Position numbers and translations under genes: made by a program. From the NCBI GenBank assembly GCA_037367405.1, contig JAZKJV010000385.1:186001-250000 (forward strand): DNA of 64,000 nt. The letters are read 5' to 3'. The DNA comes from Ottelia alismoides (taxonomy: Eukaryota; Streptophyta; Magnoliopsida; Alismatales; Hydrocharitaceae). The notes beneath the pieces are model-generated. The model was not told where the DNA came from. It did no database searches and saw only the letters and a list, made by a program, of their open reading frames with translations. Positions 34,452 through 45,690 of the stretch are shown piece after piece (the first letter of the stretch is position 1; each line of letters starts with the position of its first letter).

Positions 34452-36862
34452 TTATTCATCTCAAAATTTGTTAATAATTCAATTTTGCTTGCTTAAGCTC
34501 TATGAGGACTCCACCTATTGTGTAGTTACTCGGAGCAAGGTATCCATCAATGGTTTAAAGCCAGAAGACACTGCGTGAGTTCTTTGATTCTTTTGTTTTT
34601 CTCCTCTCTTTCTGGCATTCCTCGCTGGAGAGTACTGGTGTTTGAGGACTGATGAGAGATTTCCCAAATCCATCAACACTAAACAGCCGGGAACACAGAA
34701 TGATGGAAAAAGCAAAGGTACATAAACAACCACAAAGGTGCGCAGGTCCACATTGGAGGAATGATGGAGGTCTTCCAAAGGGCACTTATTTGGAATAAGT
34801 TTGGAAGATAATGCAGGTGAGAATATGTGTGTGTGCAAATCTGTCTCCCCTCTGGATGCTCTAGGATGATGTGTATACCTTCTTCCCCGAATAATCCACA
34901 ATAGAAGGGGCATGGAAACCAGAATAAAAGCATCAGATAGTTACAACAGTTTCTTCCCAAATTCAGGACAATCCATATAATTTAATTAGTACAGTACTAG
35001 CCTTCTTCTACTACCCAAAATGTGCAAAGCACAAGTCCATTTCCTAACACATTCATGGAATATTAAGCTTAAAGATCAATGATAGCAACGCACACTTTTG
35101 CTTTAGAACATGGAACAGGCACTATAGACCGTATTCTACAGACAGACAATGTAAACCCTACGCTAGCAATGATTTTTTTTAGGAAAAAGAGGTGTGGCGT
35201 CATGTAGATGCCCACTCGTATGCTAGCTATGATTGCTTCCAAGACTTTGTTGTTGAACCTGGTTATTCTGATCTGCCTTACAGAAAGCTAATAATGCTTT
35301 AACATCATCAAAGTGTTGTCACGAATAATTGAATCAGGTCAAGGTCAAACCCGTTTTGGACAACTAGATTGAGTCTAAATCCCATTTCTATAAAGAGGGT
35401 CATAAGGAGGGCTGGGAACAGCCATGTGAGAGAGGAAGGGAAGAATAAGGGATAGGAGTTATATCATCGAAAGGGAGAGAGGAGTGGAGATTCTTGGGGG
35501 AGAGGAAGAGAAGGGCTGGGAAAAGATCTCCCACAGGAAGCCGGGACCTCGGTGCTTCAGGAGCAAATTGCATGCCCACTGCGCGCAAATTGGTTGGGTT
35601 GCCTACAGTCTAATTGCTCTAAAGGGTTTGGATAGCAAGAAGCAAGTTTCAAAGACGGTTGTGTAGAGGAAGCAATCTTACTGAAGCAGGAAACTGGGAA
35701 GACATATGTGGTTGCACTGAAGATAGATTCATTCCTCCCTCAACCAACAAAGATGCTTGTGGGCGTGGTTCTTGGTGAGCTAAGTGATGTATTTCGGCTC
35801 ATGACAGAGGTGATATCCTCATCGAGGGGCAGCGTTCCAGGGAGATGTTGTTCCTCTTGATGATGTCCTCCTCTGAGCGAGAGGCCCTTCGCCGAAGGAG
35901 TCGCAAAAGCTGCTCTCGTTGGTAGGCCCAAGGGAGCATGTTCGATGGAGGTACTCGTGTTTCACTGATGACGAACAAAGATGGCCTATACCATTGACTT
36001 TGCGAATCATCGAAGACCCTTCCTATCACGAAGGGTCAAAGGGCTGCAGTTGCTGCTAAGAGAATGGGTAAGGGTGTTGGAGATCATATCAGATGGCTGT
36101 CAGCCAAGTACACCAATGCCGGATACATTGATTTCCTTCCTCGAAACAAGAATGACGTTGAAGGAGTTCACGTGCACTCTCATCGTGGGACGAGCGACCT
36201 TCCGTTGCATAGTAAAGATTATGAAGCCGCCTCCATCGCCACAACCTCTGGTTAGCCCTCTCAGGGAGTCCTTACCCGCAAGGGAAGGCGAAGAGAGTTT
36301 CCGATAAAGTTGACATCGACGGCGACGACGGTGGAGCCTTCCTCAAATATTGCGGTGAGGTCTACCGTAAAATGCGTGGATTTTGAATTTTGAATGCTGA
36401 GAATTGGCGAGGCCTGGCCATTTCTGGAGAATTTCCCAGAGCTGCTGCTCTAGAGCTTTAGAGTTTTGGCCTCATTTTTGAATGGTTGCGCACAGGATCT
36501 CAGGTCTTTTTAGATTAGATTCGGTTAGAGAGTTTTTTGGGTTTATCAAATCTGATTCGAAATGAATGACCATTGGATCCATTAGTAAGCCTTTTAGGTC
36601 GACCTGTATTCATATCTCGGAAGTATCGAATCCACTTAACCTCGCGTATCTGATAGAGATGCCTTGGATTAGAAATAGGGTGGTGTTCCTGAGAGATAAG
36701 TTTTCAGAAGAAGCATGCAGTTGCTGAACTCGATGGGCTTCAAGTCAAGAAGCAGAGAAAATCAGAGCAACCCCCACAACTGTGGGGTATCGAGGGCTTC
36801 TCAAAAGTACCTTTGGATATCATGGGTTGTTCGCAAGTACCTCAGGATCTCGAGGGTGGTCC
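34452..36862. other. Unassigned intronic stretch
   Basis: About 2.4 kb with moderate composition and short open frames on both strands (for instance 34913-34515 minus and 35981-36307 plus). None gives a domain I recognise. Degenerate repeats of about 33 bp (AAGTACCTTTGG, CAAGTACCTCAGG) lie at about 36780-36867. It may hold decayed transposon pieces or low-copy intron. Confidence 0.4.
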
Positions 36863-36867
36863 GCAAG

Positions 36868-37781
36868 TGATGCAATTATTCCTAAATTGAAGAAAATTGC
36901 ATATTTGGCGATTTACCAAAATTAGGATTTCTCATCTCTAAGTAGTTATTTTAATTAGTTACTTGTTTTATTTAAATAAACTGAGAATGTAATCTCAACA
37001 TTTTGATAGATAAAATTAATTAAGAGTCAAATTAGAATCGGTTAAAGTCAATTAGGATCAATTGGAAATTTATCTTGAATTTGATTCACTTTCTATTTTT
37101 GGAAAATCATCCCTCCTGTATAAAGGGAAATGGTAGGCATTAAGGAATGAAATTCGGATTATATGAAAATCGAGTTTATCTCTGTCTCTCTCTATCTCTC
37201 TCAGCCATTGTTGTGAATGTCGGCCGACTAGGCCGATTAGTCGATCCGACTAGTCGAGTAGGGGGGTAGCTGACTCGACTAGGCTTAATCGTCCATTAGT
37301 CGGTCAACCCGACTAATCGGGCCGACTAGTCCGCCAAGTCGGCCGACTTCTACATAGAAATTTTTTAGTTTATGTTTTCTGATTTTTTTAAAAGCAATCT
37401 TATTCTAATATGCTTAATGTTATATCTAAAGTCAATTACTTCTTTTATTTCATTATAGTAATATAGAAAATGAGCAAATCAATGTAAATATATAAGAATA
37501 TATGTATACAAAATGATTTATATTTTTAAAATAATTAAAAAATCCAAAACTGACTAACGACCGACCAAATCCGATTAGTCACCTGATTATCGATTAACCC
37601 TAGTCAGCGACCCTGCCGACTAAGTACCGACTACCGCTTTCTACAACCTTGCTCTCAACGCGATCTTCGTGATTCGTCTCTGAAATCCTGCGCATCTGGC
37701 ACGTTCTCTTATTTCTTTCTCTCCTCTCTAAATTTCTTCCACCAACAATTTTTCCAAAATGGGATTTTTCTATTTGCATCA
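36868..37781 (+). repeat. 5' LTR of element C with MITE insert
   Basis: 914 bp, of which 446 bp is the hAT-like MITE at 37205-37650. The remainder aligns end to end with 39445-39912. Confidence 0.88.
37205..37650. mobile_element. hAT-like MITE, copy 2
   Basis: Imperfect terminal repeats CCATTGTTGTGAATGTCGG and (reverse complement) AAGGTTGTAGAAAGCGG. Flanks TCTCTCAG and GCTCTCAA form an 8-bp duplication with two changes. The other LTR of the host element (about 39780) is uninterrupted here. Dense CGACTAGTC motifs near the left end. Interior AT-rich and similar to copy 1 at 17544-17915. Confidence 0.7.
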
Positions 37782-37795
37782 GTTGGTATCAAAGC

Positions 37796-38259
37796 ATGGA
37801 AACCGAATCGTTCTTACGATTCGATGATCATGTCGCATATTGGCGACTGCAATTCGATTTGAGTCGTCTCGGTCACGGTTCGCGTCCTCGACGACGGAAG
37901 TTCAAGAATCGCCTCCTATCAAGTTTCAAAGTGCAACCATGGTTGGACTCGATAATCGATGAAGATTTGTCCGTCAATGACAAAAATCAGAGCATTGCAT
38001 CTGCGATTCAACTTGATTTAGATCTAGAAAACGAAGGTATTTTCATACAAGGCATATTTATTTGATACAACTGCAATACAAAGAAAAAAACGAAGACCCG
38101 GGTCCAACATCCGATGAAGGGCCCATCTTCAACGAAAGTCTTACAGATGAAAAATTGGAAGTTGTAGATTGGTTTACTCCTGAAGTAACAGATCAAGAGG
38201 CCCCCTCTACCATGGTTACTGTCTACACGATTGGAGAACACATCCTAGGGCTCCTATAG
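37796..38259 (+). pseudogene. Conserved ORF-like segment of element C
   Basis: The frame starts with METESFLRFDDH directly after the primer site and continues to NDKNQSIASAIQLDLDLEN. After a frame shift it continues with EKNEDPGPTSDEG and SLTDEKLEVVDW, ending near 38259. Element A carries the same patterns on the minus strand at 6721-6400. No catalytic or zinc motif is present. A Gag-like origin is possible; the function is unknown. Confidence 0.45.
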
Positions 38260-39444
38260 GGGTTGAAACCCCAACCCAACATCGTTGGTTCTTTGAAAGT
38301 TCGGAGCAGCATCCTCGAGCTCGAGGGACTCAAACCAGCAGCCACAGTTGGAGAAGCCACGATGTATGTGCGGCCTGGGCACCATCGGTGCATCGCCTCC
38401 GCCATCCGCGATGCCGCCTCCACGATCGTCACTGTCGCAGCCAACACCGTCACTCCCTCCATTTGAGCAATCGAAACCTACGACACTGTCATCGTCGCTA
38501 CCGCTTTCACCAAGGACGTCACCACTGCCTTGCGCACGACAGTCACTGCCGTGCGTGCGGCTCGCGTAGTCGTTGTTGCTACCGATGGAAGCGACGTCAT
38601 GCAGTTACGAGACCCCTTTGTCGAAACCTCCTTCGTCGGCATCGCGGATGCGCGGACTCTGGACTTCACCACCACCGCCTCATGCACCTTCAATCATCAT
38701 GCCATTGGAACCATATACGCCTTTGTTCTCGTCATCGACGCCACCGTAGCACGTGTCGCCTTAACCCTGAGATACCCCAATGGTGTCATCGCTACCATGT
38801 TTGGAGGAGAGAGACAAACCCTAAAGGGAGTTGGGGAGCTCTCTCTCGGATCCCCTATAAGTGAAGATGGGTTGATTTGAAAATTTTATGTGCACCTCCC
38901 TTCTTCCAAAAGTTTTTATTTGAAGATCAAATTGAAGACCTCATTTCATGACTTTTGATTAAGTGAAGGGGTAGGAAATTAGCACTTCCACCCCCTAATG
39001 CAAAAATATTTAAAGAGAAATGCAGAGAAAGGAAAATTGGGCCTGCTACATTATCCAACTAGGATTAGGAATGTGGGATTCACCTATAAAAGGATCCTAT
39101 GGTCTAATTTATTGCCCATATCTCCTCTCATCCTAAACTTCTGCCATTTATTTGCTATGGATTCCCTGAAGGCTGCGATGCTCGAGATGAAGCTGCCTCG
39201 TCAATTTTTTGAGCATTACATCAGGGGGGCGACTTTTGCGTGGGTGCCACCAACTACACCATATATGTTCTTCAAGTATGAAATTGATGGCTCCAACCGT
39301 CGTACCAAGGCCATATGGATTCCACCGTTTGTTCCACATTTGTTCTATCAACAGGAGATCGAGAATGTTGGAATTACATAGTCAAGTCTCAAGCCGAAAG
39401 GTCAAGCAATTCGTCAGGGGACGAATTTTCAAGAGGATGAGAAT

Positions 39445-39912
39445 TGATGCAATTATTCCCAAATTGACAGGGCAAAGCGGATTGAAGATAATTGCGTATT
39501 TAGGGATTTTTCAAAATTAGGGTTTCTCGACTTTAATTGGTTATTTTAACTAGTTGCTTATTTTATTTAAATAAATTGTTATTGTAATCTCAACGTTTTT
39601 GCTAGATAAAATGAGTTAAGAATCAATTAGAATCGGTTAGAGTCAATTAGGATTTTATCTTGAATTTGATTCACATTCTATTTTTGTAACTCCGCCCCTC
39701 CTATATAAAGAGGATGATAGGCACTAGGAAATGAAGTTCGGATTATATGAATTGATTTTATCTCGGTCTCTCTCTATCTCTCTCAGCGCAATCTTTACGA
39801 TTCATCTCCAAAGCCCCGCGCAGCCGACGCGTTCTCCTCTTTCTTCTTATCCTCTCTAAATTTCTTCCACCAAACAACTATTTTCCACCGTTGGATTCTT
39901 CTGTCTGCATCA
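39445..39912 (+). repeat. 3' LTR of element C
   Basis: 468 bp, TGATGCA...TGCATCA, with TATATAAAG at about 39702-39710, the probable promoter. The duplication GCAAG follows. Confidence 0.88.
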
Positions 39913-39958
39913 GCAAGTTAGGAATCCATAGAAAAGCAGTGAAGAAGCAGTTGAAAAG

Positions 39959-41134
39959 ATGGCGAGTGTGAGTGCGGTGGCGAGTGCGAGTGCGAATGCA
40001 AAGGGGAAGGCGGCGCTCAAGTGGGGAGGGGAGGAGAAGCGAGCTTTCGTGTGCAAAGAGGGTACTCTGGAGGTAGGTGGCAGGGTGTGGACGTCGGTGT
40101 CGCACAAGAAGCCGGACCGAAGATGCTTTCGCAGTGGAGACAGGGGCATGTGGCCTCTTTTTGTCCTTCTCCTCCGAGGTGCTTCTCTTGTGGGAGGACG
40201 GGCCATCGTCAGGCGACCTGCATGGCGTTTCGTGATACCGTTCGTGCGTCTGCACCTGCGGTTATTCATGGGATGCGGGGAGGTCGGTGCAATGTGCATG
40301 GTGTTGAGGTTGTGCGTGGTGGGCCCTCGTTCGCGGAGGTGGTGGGCATCGGGCGCAGGGGTGCTGCTTCTGCAAGGCCTGTAAGTTCAGGGCCATTGGT
40401 GGGGGGTGGTCGCCCGAAGGCCGTGGCCCAAGAGGGGGTGGTAGATCAGGGCTCGGTTGTGCATGCGTTGATCGATTTTGCTGTAAGGGGCGTTGTCGAT
40501 TTGGACGTGGTTCTTTCTCATCTACGTGGTTTCCTGGGCACGCGGTTCGCGGGAGATGTGGTGAAGCTAGATGCTACAAGTTGCTACGTTCGTGGCTTGT
40601 CGGCTGACCAGAGGGATCGTTTGCTTCACAAGGGAGATGCCACTAACGTCTGCTGACGATGTTTGCGGTTCGCACATGGTGCATGTTCGGAGGTAGAAGT
40701 GTGTGTGGCTAGGGTTAAGGGCGTTCCCTTCCTATCGCGCTCGCTTGGTTACCTGAGGAAGGCATTACGGCGGTGGGGTACAATCAGGGAAGTGCTGGAT
40801 GACGGGCTCCGGCCTGGGTTGCCTGTGGAGGACACGAGGATCCTGTTTGAATACGGCAAGGGCTTCCTCGACAGTACTGGGGGGAGAAGCACGTCTGCAG
40901 AAATGGAAGTCGACTGCTATTCTTTCAAAGTTAAGTTGCTGATAGACGACCCACCGCCCCCTCCGGTGGTGCAGGTGGAGGAGGACAGTGGAGGGTCTGG
41001 GGACGCTTCGGATAATGTGTTGGTGGTTGGGTTTCCGAGGAGAGCGCTCGGTGGAACGGCTCGTTCTCTTCCATGCACGCGGCGCTTCGTTAACTCCTCT
41101 CCAGCTCTGTTCATGCCGCCAAACATATTCCTTT
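39959..41134 (+). pseudogene. LINE ORF1, decayed
   Basis: Starts MASVSAVASASANAKGK and shifts frame at least twice. The first zinc knuckle has lost a Cys (RRCFRSGDRG). The second is intact in another frame (CFSCGRTGHRQATC). The later part, VKGVPFLSRSLGYLRKAL and VLDDGLRPGLP, matches the DUF4283-like region of the ORF1 at 33552. RNA-binding role by homology only; non-functional. Confidence 0.8.
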
Positions 41135-41723
41135 AGCATGGTGACGTGGGCAGGCGTCTTCCGGATTCTTTGGCATCTGTGTTGGAGCCGGTTACGGGTT
41201 TGGGCCCAAGGTTGCGGGTCGAACAATCGGCGCGGATCCGTTTAATGGTTCTTTTCCGGGTGCGGATCTGGGGGGCTTCCAAGGTTCGGGTTTCGGGTCG
41301 ACGTCTTCGGACCCAATGCTGCACATTCCGATGGCGACGTCCTGTTCCTCTTCGGCGTGGTTCTTCCCATCTTGGGAGCTTCTTGGTGCGCAGGGGATGC
41401 CTCGAAGGTGGTCTCTTTTCTCTTTTCTCTCATGGCTCGGAGGTGGGGAGTGCCCGGGCTCGGCCTTCAACAGGGGTGGTCTCTGCGCTCTCGTCGTCTG
41501 CAACCGGTGGCCTCGATCGGGGTGTTGCGGCTGCCCCAGCTATGGAGGTGCATGTCCTCGAGTGCGGCGTGGGGACGAGCGACAAGAGAAGCGGAAAGAG
41601 ATACATAAGGCGGAACATATCCAGGTCGGCGCGGGCGGAAGAAAGGTCGTGCTCGCCCGTGAAGATGCTCGTTGAGGAGACCGCGGGGGTGGCCAGAATC
41701 CTTGGGAGCTTCAAAGGTTCCAG

Positions 41724-44700
41724 ATGAAAGTCCTGTCTTGGAATGTTCACGGGCTCGGGGACCCGGAGAAGCGGAGGATTGTGGGATCCAGGTGCATTGA
41801 ATGGGGTTGCGACATCATCATGTTTCATGAGACAAAGCTGCAACATATGGCGGACGACGTTTGGAGATCCTTTAGGGTGGGGGCCCTGGACTAGTTCTGT
41901 GCCTTCGACGCGGTGGGCTCCTCGGGAGGGATGCTGGTGGCGTGGAGGTCCTCTGGTTTGTCCTTGGACTCAGTGATTCGTGGGAGGCATGTTCTGACGG
42001 TGTTTCTGGTGTGTTCGGCTTCCTCCCTTCGTTTGGCGGTGTCGTGCATCTATGGTCCTTGTTGTGGTGTGGTGAGGGGGGAGCTTTAGGAGGATCTGCT
42101 GGAGGTGGGTAGGTCCGTTGATGGTGTCCCCTGTCTCATCGGGGGGGATTTCAACGTTACCCTTTTCTCGTCGGACAGGCCTGGGGACAGGGGTGGCCAG
42201 GACCCGGGCTCGCTTGCCTTCGCGGACACCGTGGATTCGTTAGGCCTTGAGGTGATGGATGTGGTGGACACCGCTTATACCTGGAGGAGCTCCAATTCGC
42301 GGCCGCGTCTTGATCGGTTCCTTGCTTCCAGCGAGCTTTTAGAGACCTTTGTTCTTGCCTCGGTGGAGGCGAAGCCACGGGGGTTTTCGGATCACAATCC
42401 AATTGTTTGGTGCTCGGGGGAGGCTCCTTTGCAGAGGGGGATGTTCATATATGAAAAATGCTGGTTGTTGGAAGACAATTTCAGGGACTTGGTGGCATCG
42501 CATTGGTCGGAGCTGGTCGTTTCGGGTTCCGCTGTGTCCCGCTTTGCTCAAAAGCTACCTTCGCTGCGGGTTCGGCTATCGGCTTTCAAGAGGGAGTCTA
42601 GGGCGGCCAGAGTTGCCGCTAGGAAGGACGCGGAGGAGACTATCCGGGGTCTCGACGCGCTTGAGGACCTCAGGGACCTCACGGCGGAGGAGCTGGCCGA
42701 CCGCGCTGCTGCTCAATTGAAGGTTTTTCTGGAGGATAAGAAGTGCGTGACGGAGTGGCAACAGCGATCGAGGAGCGGTTGGCTTCGGAAGGGGGACGAG
42801 AATACATCTTTTTTTCATCGTGTTGCTAGTGGGAGGCGAAGGGTGAATGCGATGCGGTCCATCGTCATTGGGGGGACTCGTGTGGAGGGGAACAGAGAGA
42901 TGGGGAGGGCTATTGCGGAATATTTCAAGGACGTGTCTTCCTCGACTACTCCGAGGATGTAAAGGTGGCTGGGCCCGGACACGCGTGCGGTGGCGGTCTC
43001 GCTCGCTGACGTGCTCGTTCGGGATGTGACCTTAGAGGAGCTCAAGGATGTAGTGTGGGAGCTTAATGTTGATGCGGCTCCTGGCGCGAATGGGTTCCCG
43101 GTGTCGTTTTACAAGGATTTTTGGGATCTCGTGGGCCACGAGGTTTTGGAGGTGCCCTTGGAGTTTTGTCAGGGGAACGTGAGCTTCGACAGGCTCAACC
43201 GTGCGCATATTTTTTTGTTGCCCAAATCGTCGGCGCCGGCCTCCATTGACGATTTTCGCCCTATTGCGGTCTCCAACGCCATTTACCTTATTATTGCGAA
43301 GGTTCTCGCTCTTCGACTGAGCGGCATTCTTGGCAGTGTTGTCTCCCCGATGCAGTCGGCCTTCATTCCTGGGAAGCAGATTTCTGATTGTTTCACGCTT
43401 GCGTCGGAGATCATAGCAGATTAGAAGAGGATGGACGTGCGTCGTATCCTTTGGAAGGTGGACTTTAAAAAAGCTTACGATAGCCTTGATTGAGGGTTTC
43501 TCTGGTCGGTGCTTAGGAGTAAGGGTTTCCCGGAGTTGTGGATCTCGTGGATAAGGCAATGTATCGCCACTGTCTCTTTTTCTATCATGGTAAATGGCCA
43601 TCCGGAGGGGGGTGGATCCAGCCTCGGAGGGGGGTGCGGCAGGGGTGCTCATATGCTCTTTATTTTGGTGGTTGATGTTCTTTCGGACTTTGCGACTCGT
43701 ATGGTCAGCAGCGGCCTCTCGAGGGGATACTCCAGGGGGGTGTGCAGGTCCCGGTCTTGCAGTACGCCGATGATACGTTGTTCTTTATGGAGGGGGGTTG
43801 GAGGAGGCGAGGGGTATGGCCTTGGCCCTGGAGATATTCGGAGAGTTGTCCGGGTTGGTTAAAAACGAGGGCAAGTCCAAGTTCGTGTCCTTCAGTGCTG
43901 TGGTGCTGGACAGCGGCGCGTATGCGGTGGCTTTGGGGTCGGCTTGTTCTTCTTTGCCGATGGAATACCTGGGGATGCCCTTGAACGTGGAGAGGACGCG
44001 GCTGAGAGATTGGCTGAGAGTGGTGGAGAAAGTGGATGCGAGATTGGCTGGCTGGAAGTCCGCGATTTTGTCGAGAGGGGGCCGGCTTGTTCTACTTAAA
44101 GCGGTCCTCTCGTCTATTCCGATATATTTTTTGTCTAACCGTCGGATGCCCAAGGGAATCAGGGCTCGGCTGGAGAGGCGGATGCGCGCTTTCTTGTGGG
44201 GAAGTGGGGGGTAGGTCGAGGGGGATCCACTTGGTTGGGTGGGGGGATGTTACTTGCAAGAAGGATCATGGGGGGTTGGGCATCAAGTCGATCGAGCATA
44301 TGAACGACGCCTTGCTCCTGAAGTGGGCGAGCAGGATTTGGGGGCCGGGGGAGGATTTGTGTTGCAATGTGGTGCGGAGGATATACGATGTGGGGGGGTG
44401 GCTTGCCTTCGCAGATCTCCCGTATTGCCTCCCCACCATGTTTTGGAGGGGGTCGTGGAGGTGTTCTTGAAGAATATCGTGCTTTTCAGGCCAATACTTG
44501 GTGGGGGGAAGTCCTCCTTCTAGACGGACGATTGGGCGGGACGGGGAGCCCTTTTCTCTCGCTTCCCATGGTTATTTGCATTGGCTGACGATAAGTCGTG
44601 TTCGGTTACGGCTTGCTGAATGGATGGGAATTGGTACCCAAGGTTTTCCGCGCATTTCTCTGATCAGAAGTTGCAGGATTTCTTGGCTTTGCTCGATGTT

Positions 44701-45251
44701 GTGAGGGAGGTTAGATGCCCTACGGGGGGCGAGATCACTGGTGCTGGCGGGTGGCCCCGTTCACGGTCAAGAAAGCCTTCGGGGCTATCTCTCGGCCGCC
44801 GCCATCGCAGTCAAAGATTATTATCCGGGATTGTGCCTTTCTGTGGGCTCTAAAGCTTCCTGAGCGAGTTGGCTTCTTCTTGTGGCTGCTTAGAAGGCAA
44901 AGGCTGATGACGAGAGACCGTTGTTCCAGGCTTTTGGGTACCATTTCTGACAGGTGCTTGCTTTGTAATGAGGGGATTGAATCCGTGGAGCATCTCTTCT
45001 TATTGTGCCCCAAGGTGAGTGAAGTGTGGCAGGGGGCTGGTTTGGACTGGTGTTGCACTAACGACCTCCAGTCGTTCTGGGCTTCGCTTCAGGCTAATAA
45101 GGGGAGGCCGGTGAAGGAGGTGCTTTATCCTGTGGCAGTGTTGTGGGCAATTTGGCAGGGAAGGAATGATTTGTTGTTCTCGAGCCAAAGGTTCTATAAG
45201 GAGAACGTGGGGATTTTTGCTAAGCAACTGGTGGGGGATTGGGCGCTGTAA
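41724..45251 (+). pseudogene. LINE ORF2, decayed
   Basis: From ATG 41724 (MKVLSWNVHGLGDPEKRR) the endonuclease is readable with GGDFNV and FSDHNPI. RT contains DFRPIAVSNAIYLII, SAFIPGKQISDCF, DFKKAYDSLD and YADDTLFFMEG. The end is the zinc domain CLLCNEGIESVEHLFLLC and a stop at 45251. In-frame stops occur after GALD (about 41893), RGEL (about 42088), PRM (42961), IIAD (43422) and YDSLD (43492), plus frame slips around 43740 and 44215. Three of the stops replace a Trp conserved in the LINE at 27975-31517, as expected from G-to-A changes in TGG. Confidence 0.88.
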
Positions 45252-45320
45252 TGTTGTTTGTAGTGTCGGGTTATGACTGTTTTTCCCTCTCTGCTCCATT
45301 TCTGTGTTAAAAAAATTTTT

Positions 45321-45347
45321 GGGGCGTGCACCATCGAGTGTATCCCC
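45321..45347 (+). promoter_or_regulatory. LINE 3'-terminal stem-loop
   Basis: GGGG...CCCC around GCAC...GTGT, 27 nt, just upstream of the A-run. Homologous to the stem-loops at 8421 and 27841. Confidence 0.7.
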
Positions 45348-45385
45348 CTTGCTTCTGGATTTCAAAAAAAAAGTTAGGCATCCAC

Positions 45386-45690
45386 AACCGTTGGGCACAA
45401 GCCTTTATGATCAACCACTGTCAGGGTTTCTTCTTGGGGTCTCAAGGAATGGACTAAATGCATCACAAGATTCGTCGAGCTCTTCCTCGAGATATGATTT
45501 GTGTTAGAATGGGAAGAGGTATAGAAAGAGAAAGAAGGTTGGGGGAGAAAAAGGAGGCATGATGAGTCCAGGGAAGAATAAAGCGTGACACAGAAGGAGA
45601 TGGTGGTGTCTCTTGAAGCCCAGTTGATGTTGAGGAGAAGTATAGCTTAGATGGCGGGTGTTGCCCTTACGTCAAGAGAGGCACTCTGAT
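45386..45690 (+). other. Short stretch between two LINEs
   Basis: Purine-rich (AGAAAGAGAAAGAAGG) and without a recognised domain. It may be the ORF1/ORF2 junction or 5' region of the next LINE fragment. Confidence 0.35.

Larger units (their letters stand above)
36868..39912 (+). mobile_element. Non-autonomous LTR element C (TGATGCA family), complete
   Basis: LTRs at 36868-37781 (enlarged by a MITE) and 39445-39912 begin TGATGCA and end TGCATCA. Perfect 5-bp duplication GCAAG (36863-36867 and 39913-39917). Primer site TGGTATCAAAGC at 37784-37795, purine tract AAGAGGATGAGAA at 39431-39443. The interior of about 1.66 kb has an ORF-like 5' portion conserved with element A and a Ser/Thr/Ala-rich low-complexity part, but no pol. 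This is the best reference copy of the family. Confidence 0.9.
39930..45370 (+). mobile_element. Decayed full-length L1-type LINE
   Basis: A 15-bp duplication with two changes (AAGTTAGGAATCCAT at 39915-39929, AAGTTAGGCATCCAC at 45371-45385) flanks ORF1, ORF2, a 3' stem-loop and a short poly(A). The non-autonomous element C inserted precisely beside, and partly in, the left duplication. Many stops and frame slips mark it as older than the LINE at 27821. Confidence 0.88.

Noticed and set aside
34515..34913. 132-codon minus-strand frame after the Copia 3' LTR
   Set aside because: Considered as a downstream RanBPM exon, but residues and phase do not fit LisH/CTLH and no splice borders match.
38388..38880. 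Overlapping His/Arg-, Ala/Thr- and Pro-rich frames of 70-158 codons
   Set aside because: They are frame variants of one low-complexity stretch inside element C, matched by the interior of element A.
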